A stretch of DNA of 64,000 nucleotides from Anas platyrhynchos. Its lineage: Eukaryota; Chordata; Aves; Anseriformes; Anatidae. A program made the position numbers and the translations under genes. Positions 12,701 to 22,600 of this stretch are shown piece by piece. The stretch lies in assembly GCF_047663525.1 (NCBI RefSeq), contig NC_092606.1, forward strand, positions 5,702,501 to 5,766,500. Reading direction: 5' to 3'. The notes below the pieces were generated by a model, which was not told the DNA's origin, made no database searches, and was given only the letters and a program-made list of their open reading frames with translations. Positions within the stretch are counted from its first letter, which is position 1, and each line of letters begins with the position of its first letter.

Positions 12701-15394
12701 GAAATTTTTCTTATTCCAACTCTTTGGTTTTAATTTAGGTAATGAAGAGATAAACACTAAAGTCCTTCAGGCTTTAGAAAATGAACCAATTAAGGTAAGA
12801 CCTGTGTCCTAATACTTTTTTCAAGTTTTCATAATTATGCAGCAGAATTTAAGTCTTTATCAGAAGATCAGATTGATGAAGAAAATATAGCAAGAATTTT
12901 ACCTTAACATTAAGCTGATAACACCTTGGAAGATAGTCTACATGAGGACCTGGTGGCTCAGAAATGCAATTGGGAGGTTTGGGCAAGTTTGTCAGCTAGA
13001 ATTAGAGGGGTTGCAGCTTGCATTGCTGGTGTTCATGATGCTTTGAGATGCTTGAAGGGGAGAGGAAAGGAGCGATGAAGCCTACGCAGACTGAAGCTAA
13101 ATCATAGATTTCTCAAGCCCAGTCAGACAGCCATAGTCATCAAGTTATTGTTCAGAACTCCTCTAGGTCAACAAGGAAGTCTGTGGCAGAACTGAGAATA
13201 GGACTCAAAAGGATTGTCTTCACTCCCAGTTTACAAAGCACTGGTTAGTACCTCCTGCAAGCTCTCTAGGCTAGATGGAAGGTAGCTGCCAATTACACAA
13301 GTTGCATTTTTAGCACTGATAACACTTCTTTCAGTATGCAGTTCCTGTGATCAAGTATGACCGGAAAGGATACAAAGCGAGATCACGGCAACTGCTTCTT
13401 ACCCAAAACGCAGTCATCATTGTTGAAGACTCCAAAATCAAACAACGGATTGACTACGCCAATCTGACAGGTGAGATTGCCAACACAAATGGGGTTTAGC
13501 TCACTTGATTTTAGTCAGCATGACAACTAACTTCAGTTAAAATACAATAATAAAAAAAATAACCAGTTGGTCTTTGTCCTGGACAAGAATAGAATTATCT
13601 TGTACTGACAAGTATTTTAAATCTGCAATATGTTGGACTTTTTTTTTTTTCTAAAATTAAATTCCTTAAAATGTCACAAAAATTACTCAATTCATCTCCC
13701 CAGAAACCTCTCAAGTCATTTCCCAATTGCACATCTCCACTGCAGGGAAGTTGCACCATTATTACACAGCAGCTGCTTGGTACACTGGCTTTTAGCCCTC
13801 TAAATATTTGACATTGACGTGGTACTTTTAGAGGGGGAACTTGGTCAGAGAGAAAGAAAATTGCCGAGTCTGGTACATGACTTGGCTTTGGCTTATCTAA
13901 AGCCTCTCACTTCACAGCCTCAGCTCCAGCTCCCAGCATTGCTACAGTTCCTCCTTGCAGCCAATTTTTGTGCTGATCATTTCAGTGTTATCCTAACGCA
14001 ATTACCTACCGTGTTTGTAACTGTCACCATTTAAAATGGTTTCCATAGGCAACACTAATTTGGGGTTCTGGAACTCCCATAAGACATGATTACTGCAGAG
14101 CTGTACATTCATTGTTGCTAGGGCTGGGCTGCCTCAAATTTTAAACAAAATCCAGAGAACAGGCATTCCTACTCCTGATGGACAGAGGCACCTGAAAGTT
14201 TCTTTTTCACGTTAAGAAGCCCAGCTATAAGCTGATTGTCTGGCACCTTGCAGCCTCTCTGCTGACAACTTAGTGTGCTGCTGCTGTGCAGCTTCTCAGC
14301 TGGCAGGTTTCTCACTGTGGGACCAACAGTTGCTGCGTTCCTGGGAGAGGTTCTGCAATGCGTGCAGGAATCCTGGTGTTGTTGTGTTGGTGTCAAACAG
14401 CCATTCTCTGTTGCAGGCATCTCCGTCAGCAGCTTGAGCGATAACTTGTTTGTGCTGCATGTGCACTGTGAGGATAACAAACAGAAGGTAATGGGGCCCT
14501 CCAGCCATCTCTAGAACAAGTTTTAAAGGCACAAAGAGCAGAAGATCTAAGGTGGCGGTAGGTGGGGGAGTGAAGCACACTGGTGATGTGCACTGTTGAG
14601 CAGCCCCCATATGTAACTCACTTCATGCCAGCGTTAAGTTGGATTTTGCTCGTATTTGTGTGCGCTCACAGATGGGGTTCACCAGTGACTGATGCACTGA
14701 CAGGATCGGTGCTGTCCCTTTACTGTTACCTTGTAAATAAAGTAACTGCTGGGGGTGTTATCACAGATCACCGCCAAGCCTGGTACACCTTGAGAGGTGT
14801 TTTCCATGCTAACCCATGGAGATAGCTCTGTCCCTGTTAATTACAACATAATTATTTTGGTATGCAATCACTGAAAAGACACAATCACAAACTGTTGCTG
14901 GTTTTCTCTCCTAGGGAGATGTTGTACTTCAGAGTGACCATGTGATCGAGACACTCACAAAAACAGCCATGCGGGCAGACAAAGTCAATAACGTCAACAT
15001 CAACCAGGGCAGGTGAGTGAAGCCGAGCCCCTCTCAGGAGCTACTTTGGTTTTCTTGTGTTGGTTCTGGAGAGCTCTGCTTCAGCATTATAGGGCTACAG
15101 AAACATGTCAGAAATACATCATAAAAACATATTTAGTTATTCTTAACTAAGGCGGCAAAGAAGAGTTAATCTTAACTAACAGCAGTCTGCTTGTTCACTC
15201 CCTGAAGCAGCAGACTTAGGGTAGAGCTACACCCACACTCATCAGGTTTGTTATCTGTTTCTCTTTGCAGCATAAAATTCACAGTTGGACAAGGCAAAGA
15301 AGGCATAATTGATTTTATATCAGGATCAGAACTGCTCATAGCCAAAGCTAAGAATGGCCATCTAACAGTGGTGAGTACAGGCCAAGATAGGTAA
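713..15394 (+). CDS. MYO1C: MYO1C, unconventional myosin-Ic, 3' part of gene (27 exons)
   Basis: Single-headed actin motor that tethers and moves membranes, for example in exocytosis and hair-cell adaptation (family knowledge). Splicing 27 GT-AG exons (each listed separately) gives one open frame of 880 residues ending in TAA at 15392-15394, matching the last ~880 of ~1028 residues of mammalian MYO1C. Visible in order: switch I (NDNSSRFG, window residues 10-17), switch II (DIYGFE, ~239), HYAGEV (~364), converter region with GRTKIF, three IQ-like calmodulin sites (~556-625), and a basic tail-homology-1 domain with [12 protein letters not shown], the PH-like phosphoinositide site. Phosphate-binding loop and start codon lie left of the window. 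It converges on YWHAE. Other class I myosins are less likely given near-identity of motor and tail and the YWHAE/CRK neighbours. The last eight residues (VVSTGQDR) differ from the mammalian end. Confidence 0.96.
1559..1738 (+). CDS. MYO1C: MYO1C window exon 2
   Basis: 60 codons, starting GAPVGGHIL and including YLLEKSRVV and [11 protein letters not shown], both standard class I motor sequences. Donor GTGTGT. Confidence 0.95.
1938..2036 (+). CDS. MYO1C: MYO1C window exon 3
   Basis: 33 codons of motor domain ([15 protein letters not shown] to NDTEVE). Acceptor TTTTTAG, donor GTAAGA. Confidence 0.94.
2259..2372 (+). CDS. MYO1C: MYO1C window exon 4
   Basis: 38 codons with [12 protein letters not shown], the conserved upper 50-kDa helix of myosin motors. 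Donor GTGAGT. Confidence 0.95.
2433..2650. repeat. AT-rich low-complexity stretch in MYO1C intron
   Basis: Very A/T-rich DNA in which TTTTTATA and CATTTT-like words recur, densest at 2510-2640. It lies in the intron at 2373-3006 and no transposon family is recognised. The rest of that intron is unique sequence. Confidence 0.6.
3007..3078 (+). CDS. MYO1C: MYO1C window exon 5
   Basis: 24 codons ([13 protein letters not shown] to IIAKGEE), motor domain. Phase 0 at both ends. Confidence 0.94.
3224..3343 (+). CDS. MYO1C: MYO1C window exon 6
   Basis: 40 codons with [18 protein letters not shown], the helix leading to switch II. Donor GTAAAC. Confidence 0.95.
3576..3658 (+). CDS. MYO1C: MYO1C window exon 7 (switch II)
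   Basis: 27 codons plus two bases. Contains [11 protein letters not shown], switch II and the start of the relay helix. The serine codon of HNSFEQ is split with the next exon. Confidence 0.96.
3951..4165 (-). mobile_element. CR1 LINE, 3' end fragment, antisense in MYO1C intron
   Basis: On the plus strand it begins with two degenerate CATAGAAT octamers, followed by GGTTTGGTGTTGGAAGGGAC and later CACTTCCAGGGATGGGGCAT and TGGGCAACCTGTCCCAGTGC, all typical of the reversed 3' end of avian CR1. The octamers mark the element's 3' end, so it points left. Only about 215 bp remains, the usual 5'-truncated form. It sits in the 3659-4525 intron, which otherwise holds nothing recognised. Confidence 0.9.
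4526..4631 (+). CDS. MYO1C: MYO1C window exon 8
   Basis: Encodes [20 protein letters not shown], the relay helix, and ends at SEGIA. Acceptor TTCCAG, donor GTAAGA. Confidence 0.96.
5019..5099 (+). CDS. MYO1C: MYO1C window exon 9
   Basis: 27 codons (WEPVQYFNN to FKGIISIL), lower 50-kDa domain near the actin-binding face. Confidence 0.95.
5501..5592 (+). CDS. MYO1C: MYO1C window exon 10
   Basis: 30 codons plus two bases ([12 protein letters not shown] to HPHFL). The threonine codon is split across the next intron. Confidence 0.95.
5593..6799 (+). other. MYO1C: MYO1C intron without recognised elements
   Basis: 1.2-kb intron of unique sequence. The open frames inside it resemble no known protein and carry no exon-like signals. 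It ends in TTTCTCCAG. Confidence 0.7.
6800..6894 (+). CDS. MYO1C: MYO1C window exon 11
   Basis: Encodes [14 protein letters not shown] and [10 protein letters not shown], a class-wide motor signature. Donor GTAAGT; the glycine codon is split with exon 12. Confidence 0.95.
7129..7175 (+). CDS. MYO1C: MYO1C window exon 12
   Basis: Short 47-base exon encoding [16 protein letters not shown]. Exons 10-12 together return to phase 0. Confidence 0.94.
7442..7522 (+). CDS. MYO1C: MYO1C window exon 13
   Basis: 27 codons ([14 protein letters not shown] to KKRPET), the loop 2 region that meets actin. Confidence 0.94.
7711..7816 (+). CDS. MYO1C: MYO1C window exon 14
   Basis: 35 codons plus one base, with SKLMEIL and SYIRCMKPN, the conserved IRCxKPN motor signature. 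Donor GTATGG. Confidence 0.95.
8346..8463 (+). CDS. MYO1C: MYO1C window exon 15 (SH1 region)
   Basis: Encodes [20 protein letters not shown], the SH1 helix and start of the converter. Split arginine codon at the 3' end. Confidence 0.96.
8669..8782 (+). CDS. MYO1C: MYO1C window exon 16 (converter)
   Basis: Encodes [15 protein letters not shown] to EEYKMG(R), converter domain. Uses donor GTCAGT, slightly off consensus; the frame into GRTKIFIR is exact. Confidence 0.94.
8964..9040 (+). CDS. MYO1C: MYO1C window exon 17
   Basis: Encodes [20 protein letters not shown], the end of the converter and the first part of the lever arm. Donor GTGAGT. Confidence 0.95.
9199..9267 (+). CDS. MYO1C: MYO1C window exon 18 (IQ1)
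   Basis: 23 codons with [17 protein letters not shown], the first calmodulin-binding IQ site. The usual Ile-Gln pair is Met-Gln here. Confidence 0.94.
9719..9803 (+). CDS. MYO1C: MYO1C window exon 19 (IQ2)
   Basis: Encodes [20 protein letters not shown], the second IQ motif, and the start of the third (ETIRR). The open frame runs past the donor into the intron, but GTGTGT at 9804 and the split arginine codon fix the end. Confidence 0.94.
10376..10535 (+). CDS. MYO1C: MYO1C window exon 20 (IQ3 and start of tail)
   Basis: Completes the third IQ-like site ([10 protein letters not shown]) and enters the tail: [13 protein letters not shown] and SWPTPPPSL. Donor GTAGGC. Confidence 0.94.
11203..11286 (+). 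CDS. MYO1C: MYO1C window exon 21
   Basis: 28 codons ([15 protein letters not shown] to SPEWKQQ), tail segment after the neck. Phase 0 at both ends. Confidence 0.94.
11287..12539 (+). other. MYO1C: MYO1C intron without recognised elements
   Basis: 1.25-kb A/T-rich intron with several short A and T runs (for example 11431-11441 and 11539-11548). No exon, RNA gene or transposon was recognised. Confidence 0.7.
12540..12633 (+). CDS. MYO1C: MYO1C window exon 22
   Basis: 31 codons plus one base: [19 protein letters not shown], highly conserved start of the tail-homology-1 domain. Donor GTGAGT. Confidence 0.95.
12739..12794 (+). CDS. MYO1C: MYO1C window exon 23
   Basis: 56-base exon ([19 protein letters not shown]); restores phase 0 with exon 22. 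The segment is less conserved against mammals than its neighbours. Confidence 0.93.
13335..13470 (+). CDS. MYO1C: MYO1C window exon 24 (lipid-binding site)
   Basis: Encodes [20 protein letters not shown]. The Lys and Arg here correspond to the PH-like site needed for phosphoinositide binding in mammalian MYO1C. Also VIIVED and RIDYANLTG. Confidence 0.96.
14417..14487 (+). CDS. MYO1C: MYO1C window exon 25
   Basis: Encodes (G)[19 protein letters not shown], tail-homology-1 core. Donor GTAATG. Confidence 0.95.
14915..15012 (+). CDS. MYO1C: MYO1C window exon 26
   Basis: Encodes [19 protein letters not shown] to NVNINQG. The serine codon is split with the last exon. Confidence 0.95.
15271..15394 (+). 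CDS. MYO1C: MYO1C last coding exon
   Basis: Encodes [20 protein letters not shown] and [20 protein letters not shown], then TAA. A consensus donor (GTGAGT, 15371-15376) lies inside the final codons, so an alternative C-terminus is possible, but reading to TAA gives the expected length. Confidence 0.9.
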
Positions 15395-16973
15395 GAAGCA
15401 GTAGCTCGCTTACAGCACATCCAAACCCAGGTTTTGCTACCAAACGTACTTGCAGCAGACAGACATGTACCATCACCCCTTCCCTTGCTGAAGGCACTGC
15501 CCTGGGTCTGTGAGCCTTTTCCCCAGTTGGAGTTTTGCACTGTACTTCTCTTGCAGTTATGAGACTGCCAGGCTTGCTCAAACTCGAGCAATTATCCTGT
15601 CAATCACGTGAGTTCTTTTACAGGATTCTTTCACGATACACTGTTGCAAATCAAGTTTTAGATTTAAGAACACAGGAAAAATAGTTGTTCTTCCCTTCCT
15701 AAATTGTTTGTAGTCTTCCTGCCAGTCATCTACATACACAGCTGATTTATTGTGAGGTAAAGGGCTGATTGGTAACAAACCCAGAACCGATTCAGACTGC
15801 ACTCAGTCCCCTGCCAGCAGTTAGGAAGGCCAGCTCCCCATCTCACTGCAGCCTGACATCTCAGAACTGGATTCACCGTTTCTACCTTGCTCTTCACCCA
15901 AACAGTCCAATCCTGTAAAACCCACAAACTTGTAGCACTGTCAGGAACTTCCCCTACTCCATGGGTTACCTAGCAGCTGTGCACAGGAAGGGAGATTAAA
16001 TTCACATGCTGCAGTGAGGACCACACCTCTCTCCATCTATCTGCTATCAGTAATGAAAAACCAAATGACTTTTAATATTAAGAAGAAACATCCCGAGGTG
16101 TTTTTTCCCCTCCCCAGCCTTTTCAAACCATCCGTAAGAACATCTTTCTCTTAGGGAGAAGGTTTTAGTATATTTTAGTATACCCGCAGGAAGATAGGTA
16201 CAAGACTGCTGTGGACTCTGCTCACTGACGAGTAGCCAGTACCTGCTTTTGTTTCCTGCTGAGGCCAGACACTTTCAGTGCCTCAGCACAGACAGCTCTT
16301 TACCTACCCATAGCATAACGAACAGCTTAACTCTACAGGCCAGGCTTCAGCATGTTTCAAGGATATTTTGGCACTAGAACCATTTCTGCATCTTTGTTTT
16401 CAGTATGGTTCCTAGCTTGTCCATCTTCTCCTGCAGGTTGCTCCTCGTTTGAACTCTCGATGATGAAATGTGCCACCACTACAGGACCCTTTCCTCCATC
16501 AGTCTGACCACACCCAATTATGGCTGGACTTGGTTCCCAGCAAAATCCCCCCTCCTTCCTCGCTTTGCTCATTTTGTTTGTTACCAAAGACCTGCACTTT
16601 CAGAAAACCCACAAAACGCATCTTGCTTTCTTGTCTTAATACTGAAGTTCCAAAAGAAAGGCCTTCTCTTCCTTACCTTAGTGGCAAACACACGGGTCCA
16701 ACGTGATGTCTGTGAAACCGTGGCTCATGAAACATGTTCAGCTGGGCTCTGAGAGAGGTAGTTCTGACTCTAATAGAGTTTAAGCCCTGATGGAAATGAC
16801 CAAAATTTGTGCTTGGCATCATCAAAAAAGCACAATCAGAAAACAAAACGCTGCTGCTTTGTCAGCCAAATTAAATGCCAAACTTTATATTCAAAATGTT
16901 TTATGAAGAATTTTACTCTGAGATGTTTTGATGCTTTGTGTTACAATATTAAAGCCATATTGTGTAAATGAGT
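15395..16973 (+). other. MYO1C: MYO1C 3' untranslated region (predicted)
   Basis: About 1.6 kb after the stop with no supported coding. It ends near an ATTAAA poly(A) signal at 16948-16953, followed 20 bases later by a genomic A13 run. The run could mimic a cDNA end by internal priming, so the exact site is uncertain. Confidence 0.6.
16948..16953 (+). terminator. MYO1C: Predicted MYO1C polyadenylation signal ATTAAA
   Basis: ATTAAA, the commonest variant signal, 1.55 kb past the stop. Later AATAAA-type words at about 17844 and 18058 could serve as distal sites. Confidence 0.5.
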
Positions 16974-16986
16974 AAAAAAAAAAAAA

Positions 16987-18738
16987 CCTGTAAATACTTT
17001 ATAGCTGAATATGAGAAATGCACTACAAGAAATGGTGTTGATATGGAAACTTTTATGTTTTAGATTTGGAATTTTTGTTGTTTTTAAGTTTATGATCAGA
17101 AGGTATTCATTAACCTATCATGTTAACTTCACTGATTTGGATACAGCATTTTTAATTATTTTTGAAGTTACAGCTCCAATTTCTTGCTGTATAGTGATAT
17201 TTTTATACAGTAGCAACTTTTTCATATCCACACAGCCAACCAACATCTAGGTGATACCAACTGCAGAGTTCACTGCTTATCCATGTCCCCCTAGGCTGGA
17301 ACTGAAATCTGGAGCCCTCAGCCTGCCCCTTCCCCACACAGCTTATCAGGCTCAGAGCAGCACCTTCACAAAAACTGCTTTTCCTCTCATACATCTTCAG
17401 GGATAACTGGAAGCTTGAGTTCTCACAGTAAAGCTTCAGTGTTTATGTAACACTTTGCACTACTGCCTTAAAGAAGAGGGCTAGTTCAGCACCACTGGTA
17501 TTACTGCCAACTGGCTGAGGGCTCCTTCACATGGAAGCGTCATACCAATTTCCTAAGCAAGCTGTCATATCACTAATTCTGACTCCAACCCAGAAGGGAC
17601 ACGTGAACGCTATCAGGTCTCAGGCTGCATCACAGAAGTCAGTATCCAGCACTTTCCTTTAACAAAAGGCCCCCACTGGCTGCACAGTGGGCAGCTGTGT
17701 CAATACCTGCTGACTGCAGACCACAGCTCCAGCTTCCAAGTTCCAGACCTCCAACTGTGCATTTTGCACTCCACCTGCCTTAGCAATCCTCCACATCCCA
17801 CCTCTAGCCTGATGCAGTAGCAACAGCAGTTACACTAAGCCCTGAATAAAACATAACCAAACATGTTGCCACTGACATACAATCAGCTCGATCTCCTAAC
17901 TTTTAGGTTTCCTGACATTATACAGTTACCGAACACTGCCCCAGGCCTGGAATGCTGTATACACTGTAGTACATATACACCATACTATTGTATATGCTAT
18001 ATAGTGTATATACTATACAATGCTGTATACGCTATTATATAACCTCTTCAAAACTGCTAAATAAATTTTTATGATGAAAACACTTTGTCTTTACTATAAA
18101 AGCTGTTTCACCACATTTAACTTTGGGATCACCCCACCCCATTCATCACACTGCCCCTTTGACAATGCAGCCCCTGCAGCACGCCCTTGGAAGCTGCACA
18201 GTGGTGCTGTGCTTGCACTCACAGCAGCTGCAGACAGGTGGAACCCTGCTGGGCCTTGTCAGCAAACACAGAACCAGCCCCGGTGATCCTCTTCAGTTCA
18301 GGGGCCTGATCTGGCTACACAGATGGTATTCCTAGAAAGAAATTCTATAGGACATCAGCTAAGTGGAGCAGACATTAAGTCAAAATGTTTTCCTTCTCCC
18401 CATCCACTTAACCAGACTGGAAAAGGAGTCCTATAGGGGGCAAGGGAGATGGGCACATGACTCCTTGTGCATTCAGGCAGCAAAAATTGAGTAAGTGGTG
18501 TGAAGAGCTGCTGACTCCTGCTGCAAAGCAGGCTGTCTTCTAAGAAGCTGGTCTCACCTGTAAGACTGGGATCTTACTTTATCTCATGTAAGAAAAGCAG
18601 GGCAGTTACTCTTCTCTCTCTCCCTCTCTCTTCCCCCTCCAAGTGTTCCTATTACAAGCAACAGAGGAAAATTATTCTTGCTGAAGTAATATAAAAAGAA
18701 AGTCATAGTAATATTTGGCATTTTTAATTTAGGTTTGT
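16987..18738. other. Spacer between convergent MYO1C and YWHAE
   Basis: About 1.75 kb with no gene recognised. It contains an A/T-rich palindromic patch near 17940-18045 and a CT-rich run at 18608-18640. Any distal MYO1C or YWHAE 3' ends would fall here. Confidence 0.65.
18608..18640. repeat. CT-rich simple repeat
   Basis: Impure CT/CCCT microsatellite just past the predicted end of YWHAE. Confidence 0.7.
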
Positions 18739-19581
18739 TTTATTTAAGTTTAATGTTAATTCCATGCTGTGTTTCAGTAAGAACAATACAGATTCTGTAT
18801 CTGTGGCTCCAGTCAGATATCCAGTAGTACAAATTAGCTTCAAGTTACACATACTGAACAAAAGAGGTTGAGCGAGCGAAGGGAGAAGGGGAAGGGGGAG
18901 GGAGAAAGAAAAAAATATTGAACACGCATGCAGGCTTATCAATGCCACCTTCAATGCTAACCTGCTTTGAGGAAAAGTAAAGAATAGGCAAGAATGAGCA
19001 GCCACGGATTGTTGAACTGTTACCAGCACCATGTTTTTCAGCAACATTTCAGCAGTTTGGAATTTTTTTTTTATTACAAGTAAACCCACTACAATATATG
19101 TCCCAATGCAACCTGTAACTTCAAGCTAAACATCCAATTAAGTTTAAACATTGGTATAAAATTCAGTTTAAACAGTTATAAAAAAGAAAAATGCCACCAC
19201 ATGCATGCTACCTTGTGATAACGAATCTCTCCCCTACAAGTCTAACAGCCTTCAGGTGTCAACATCCACTTCTAATGGCAGTATCACCACATCTGGCAGG
19301 AGACAATACAGTAATGCTGAAAGAGCCTTTACGCAGTCCTGTTAGTGTCTTAAAGAACCTAAAAGCTGGCACCAGTAAAATCCACAGAAATTCACTCTTG
19401 CCTTTAAGAACTTTTAAACTGTGTAAAAAAAATAAAAATAAAGAAACCCAACAGGGCAGGAACCTAAATTCTGAGACCCAATGTAAAAGTCAGATTTGGT
19501 GGTTCTCAGAGTGACACTGAGGGTTTTTGTGGGGAAGGGGAAGGGTGGTCAGAGATGGGTTCTCTTGTTGGCCTTTGTGTC
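18725..19581 (-). other. YWHAE: YWHAE 3' untranslated region (predicted)
   Basis: About 0.85 kb from the stop to just past an AATAAA signal (minus strand) at 18744-18739, similar to the mammalian length. A nearer AATAAA lies at 19075-19070 and could give a shorter form. Confidence 0.65.
18739..18744 (-). terminator. YWHAE: Predicted YWHAE polyadenylation signal AATAAA
   Basis: Canonical AATAAA on the minus strand, 0.84 kb past the stop. It was chosen over the upstream copy because it fits the known UTR length of the family. Confidence 0.6.
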
Positions 19582-19634
19582 TCACTGGTTTTCATCTTCC
19601 ACATCCTGCAGCGCTTCTTTATTCTGTTCTTCAC
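19582..19634 (-). CDS. YWHAE: YWHAE exon 6, C-terminal tail and stop
   Basis: Completes Gly239 and encodes [16 protein letters not shown] then TGA. The acidic tail is specific to the epsilon isoform. Confidence 0.98.
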
Positions 19635-22600
19635 CTATGGAAGTGTTTAAAAGTAGGGAAGAAGTTAGCGTCTGAAAACGAGACTGCAGAATGGCTCAAC
19701 AAGCATTTAAGATTAATAGGTTCATGCAATTACACACACTCACACGCTTGCATAAATGACACACACGCTCATAACAGCCAGTTCTGGAGTGAAGCGTTTC
19801 CATGGAAATTAAGCCTTGTAATCAACTCATCACATTTCATATGGAACAACCGTAGCACAGGCTATTAAAACATGGACCGTTGTAAGGACAAACAATAAAC
19901 CATCGTTTGAGGAAGTCTGCATATGTCATCAGTCCTGTTGATCAAGAAATGAACAGCCAAGACAAATCGTCCAAATGGCTGTAGATCAACGTCCTTAAAT
20001 CACAGCATACCTTCCCAGTAACCTCATGGCTACTCCACAGATCACTAAGGCCATCTACCCACTAATGACAGAAATGAAACTAAAAAGGTCTAAGAAATTA
20101 AACATTTTTTCCTGAGTCCGCCTAGTCTCAACAACCACAACTGACTGCAGCCAACGTTACAGAGTTTCACTGATGGCATCTATTAAGTTACCACGAGAAG
20201 CATGAATAAACTTCCCTACTTCCAAGTCCAACACAACAATAAAACCTAGGCTTGTGGTTATTCAAAGAGTGACTTATGGGATACACGCCTCTTGAGAAAC
20301 AGCCTGTTTGGACCTATTCAACCAGGCTGCACCATGCAATGAAATGAGGTCTGTCCACGTAACGACTTGTATGTGTTCAGTTTTACTTCATAATTGCCCC
20401 TGGGCGAGGTGCATGCAATGCAATGCCTCCTGCACAGGCCTTTGCCCGTTTCTACTACAACAGGGAGAACTTTAACATACTTCAGCTGGTGCAATAACAC
20501 ATGCAAGATTAAGCTAATAGACAAGAAACTGAAAAAATGTTTTCTTCACAGTTATCTTTAGCTATGTGACATGGTACTGTCTTAAGGGCAATACACAAAA
20601 ACTGTCCATTCAAAAAAGTTCATTTGCAATAAAATCCAATCAAATGAAACCAATGACTTCAGCACATAATCGGAATGCCTGCTCAGAGCATGTCCAGATT
20701 CAGAATTACCACCAGGTACAATGCAAGGTAGAGTTTTGACGAGGTGGCCTAGGAACACAAGATACATGAACATTCAAAAACAAAATTTACATTTAGAATT
20801 ATGAAACATGTAATTTAAAAGAACTCAGAGGCCCTAACCGAGGAAGATTATTAGATCTGAGCATGCTCTAGCCAATGCACTTAAGCAAATATTCCTGTAA
20901 CAGGCGACAGTGAGAGTACTTTTCATGCCCAAATAGTCTTAATATCCATCCAGGTATGCGCTCAATTCCCAAACACGTAAGTTACTTTGGATCTCAGTTA
21001 TGTGTATGGGACCTGGGTAACAGGTCACAAATTGGCAGAACATCGCTTAGCCCTGGAATGGAGTCAAAAATACAAGCAATTTTATCAGCAGCAAAGTAGT
21101 GACAGAGGCAAGCATGATTAGTGATCAGAAGAAAACTGACGTTGAAAAGTTCATTGAGCCATGACGAGGACTTACAAAGTAGAGTTTTTAGGAAATGAAC
21201 AGTTGGACTTTCCTTTAGGAATCTATACAGCAGGAAAGAAGGGGAAAATAGGAATCATATGAAGACGACATTACAAGCGTGAAGTAAACTAAACAGCTCG
21301 TCTATGACATGGTTAAAAGATACAGTACATGGGATGGAAAAGTGTAGCAGCTGAGTAACACTACCCAATTTCAGAGACACTCACCACAATCTACACAACT
21401 GAAATAAAGCGTTAGGCAAGAGCTTAATGAAAAAGGAACTAGCCTCTTTAGAAGTCTTCCCCATCCCCTCAGGAAACTGATATCAATGACCATCCTTGTG
21501 AATGCCACAATTAACTTTTACTTATCTTCAAAGGCTCTAACCCAGTTTGAAAATAGAGTTCTGGAAGCAACACTTTCCAACACACACAGTGAATGCATCT
21601 ATCGTGATGTTACATGGAAAAGAAAATTCAGCTTTGCACCCCTGGCTGTACACACTACACAGACATTGTGTTCTTTGGGAACCTGAAGACTGAAGAACTG
21701 CAAGTAGTTTAAGCAGTTCTGCAGTATTTTCAGTTTGTAGTCCTCATCCTGCTGGCATGCACCATAAACAGTAACTAAGATATTCTGAACTACTTCAGGA
21801 AGGACAAAAATAGTCACTCCAGACTTGAGCTAATGAGGAAATAAGAAATTTGAATCTGGATTGCTCAATAAATAAGTTTGAAAAGCCTCTGTAACTGACC
21901 TTGTTAACGTCTGTGAAATGAGATGAGATGTTAGTCAGGTCACGTGTAAATAAAAGGTAGCTTTAGGTAGTTCTAATACTACTAGAAAGGTAGTTCTAAT
22001 GCTACTACCTTGCATTAGCAATCCAGCCTCATTGCTTCACTGAAATAGCCATCTCGCTGTTTGTTCCCAAAGAACACTGCGATATTTAGCTCCATTAAAA
22101 AAATTAAAAGGTCAAGTTTTAATTATATGCACTGGGGATACATTTTTCCCCTAGCCACTGCATGGAAGGCATTTAATACCTGCAATGCTTAGAGACATTG
22201 CTCTACAGATCCACCTGGGCAATATAAATGATTCTGTACCATTAGGTAATCTTGCACCTTTACGACAATACAGGGTCCCTTGCAAAAGGCTGCACTAAGA
22301 TGTAGACCAACCCACAAACCAAGACCCAGCACATGTACAATTTTCTTCCCCCCAATTCTGTCTAAAGCCTAAAGAAATAGGGGTAAAATTTGAGTTGCAG
22401 CACTAATACTCATGGTACATGTCTGCAGCCAATCCAAGAGCTTGAAGTGAGCAATGCTTAAAAGAAACCATCATCCCTTAGTGACTACATGGCAGCAGGT
22501 GGTAAGAAGTTAATGAGATTCCACCATTGCTTTCAGACACTATGCCAGTAGAGTACTCCAAAGTAAAGCTACCTAGCTACTGCCACACAACATTTTTTTT

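Noticed and set aside
16337-16376. Possible extra MYO1C last exon (CTACAG acceptor, then a short frame)
   Set aside because: Splicing from 15370 would give ARLQHVSRIFWH and a stop, loosely like the mammalian end, but the acceptor tract is poor and the likeness too short. Reading to TAA at 15394 already fits the family length.
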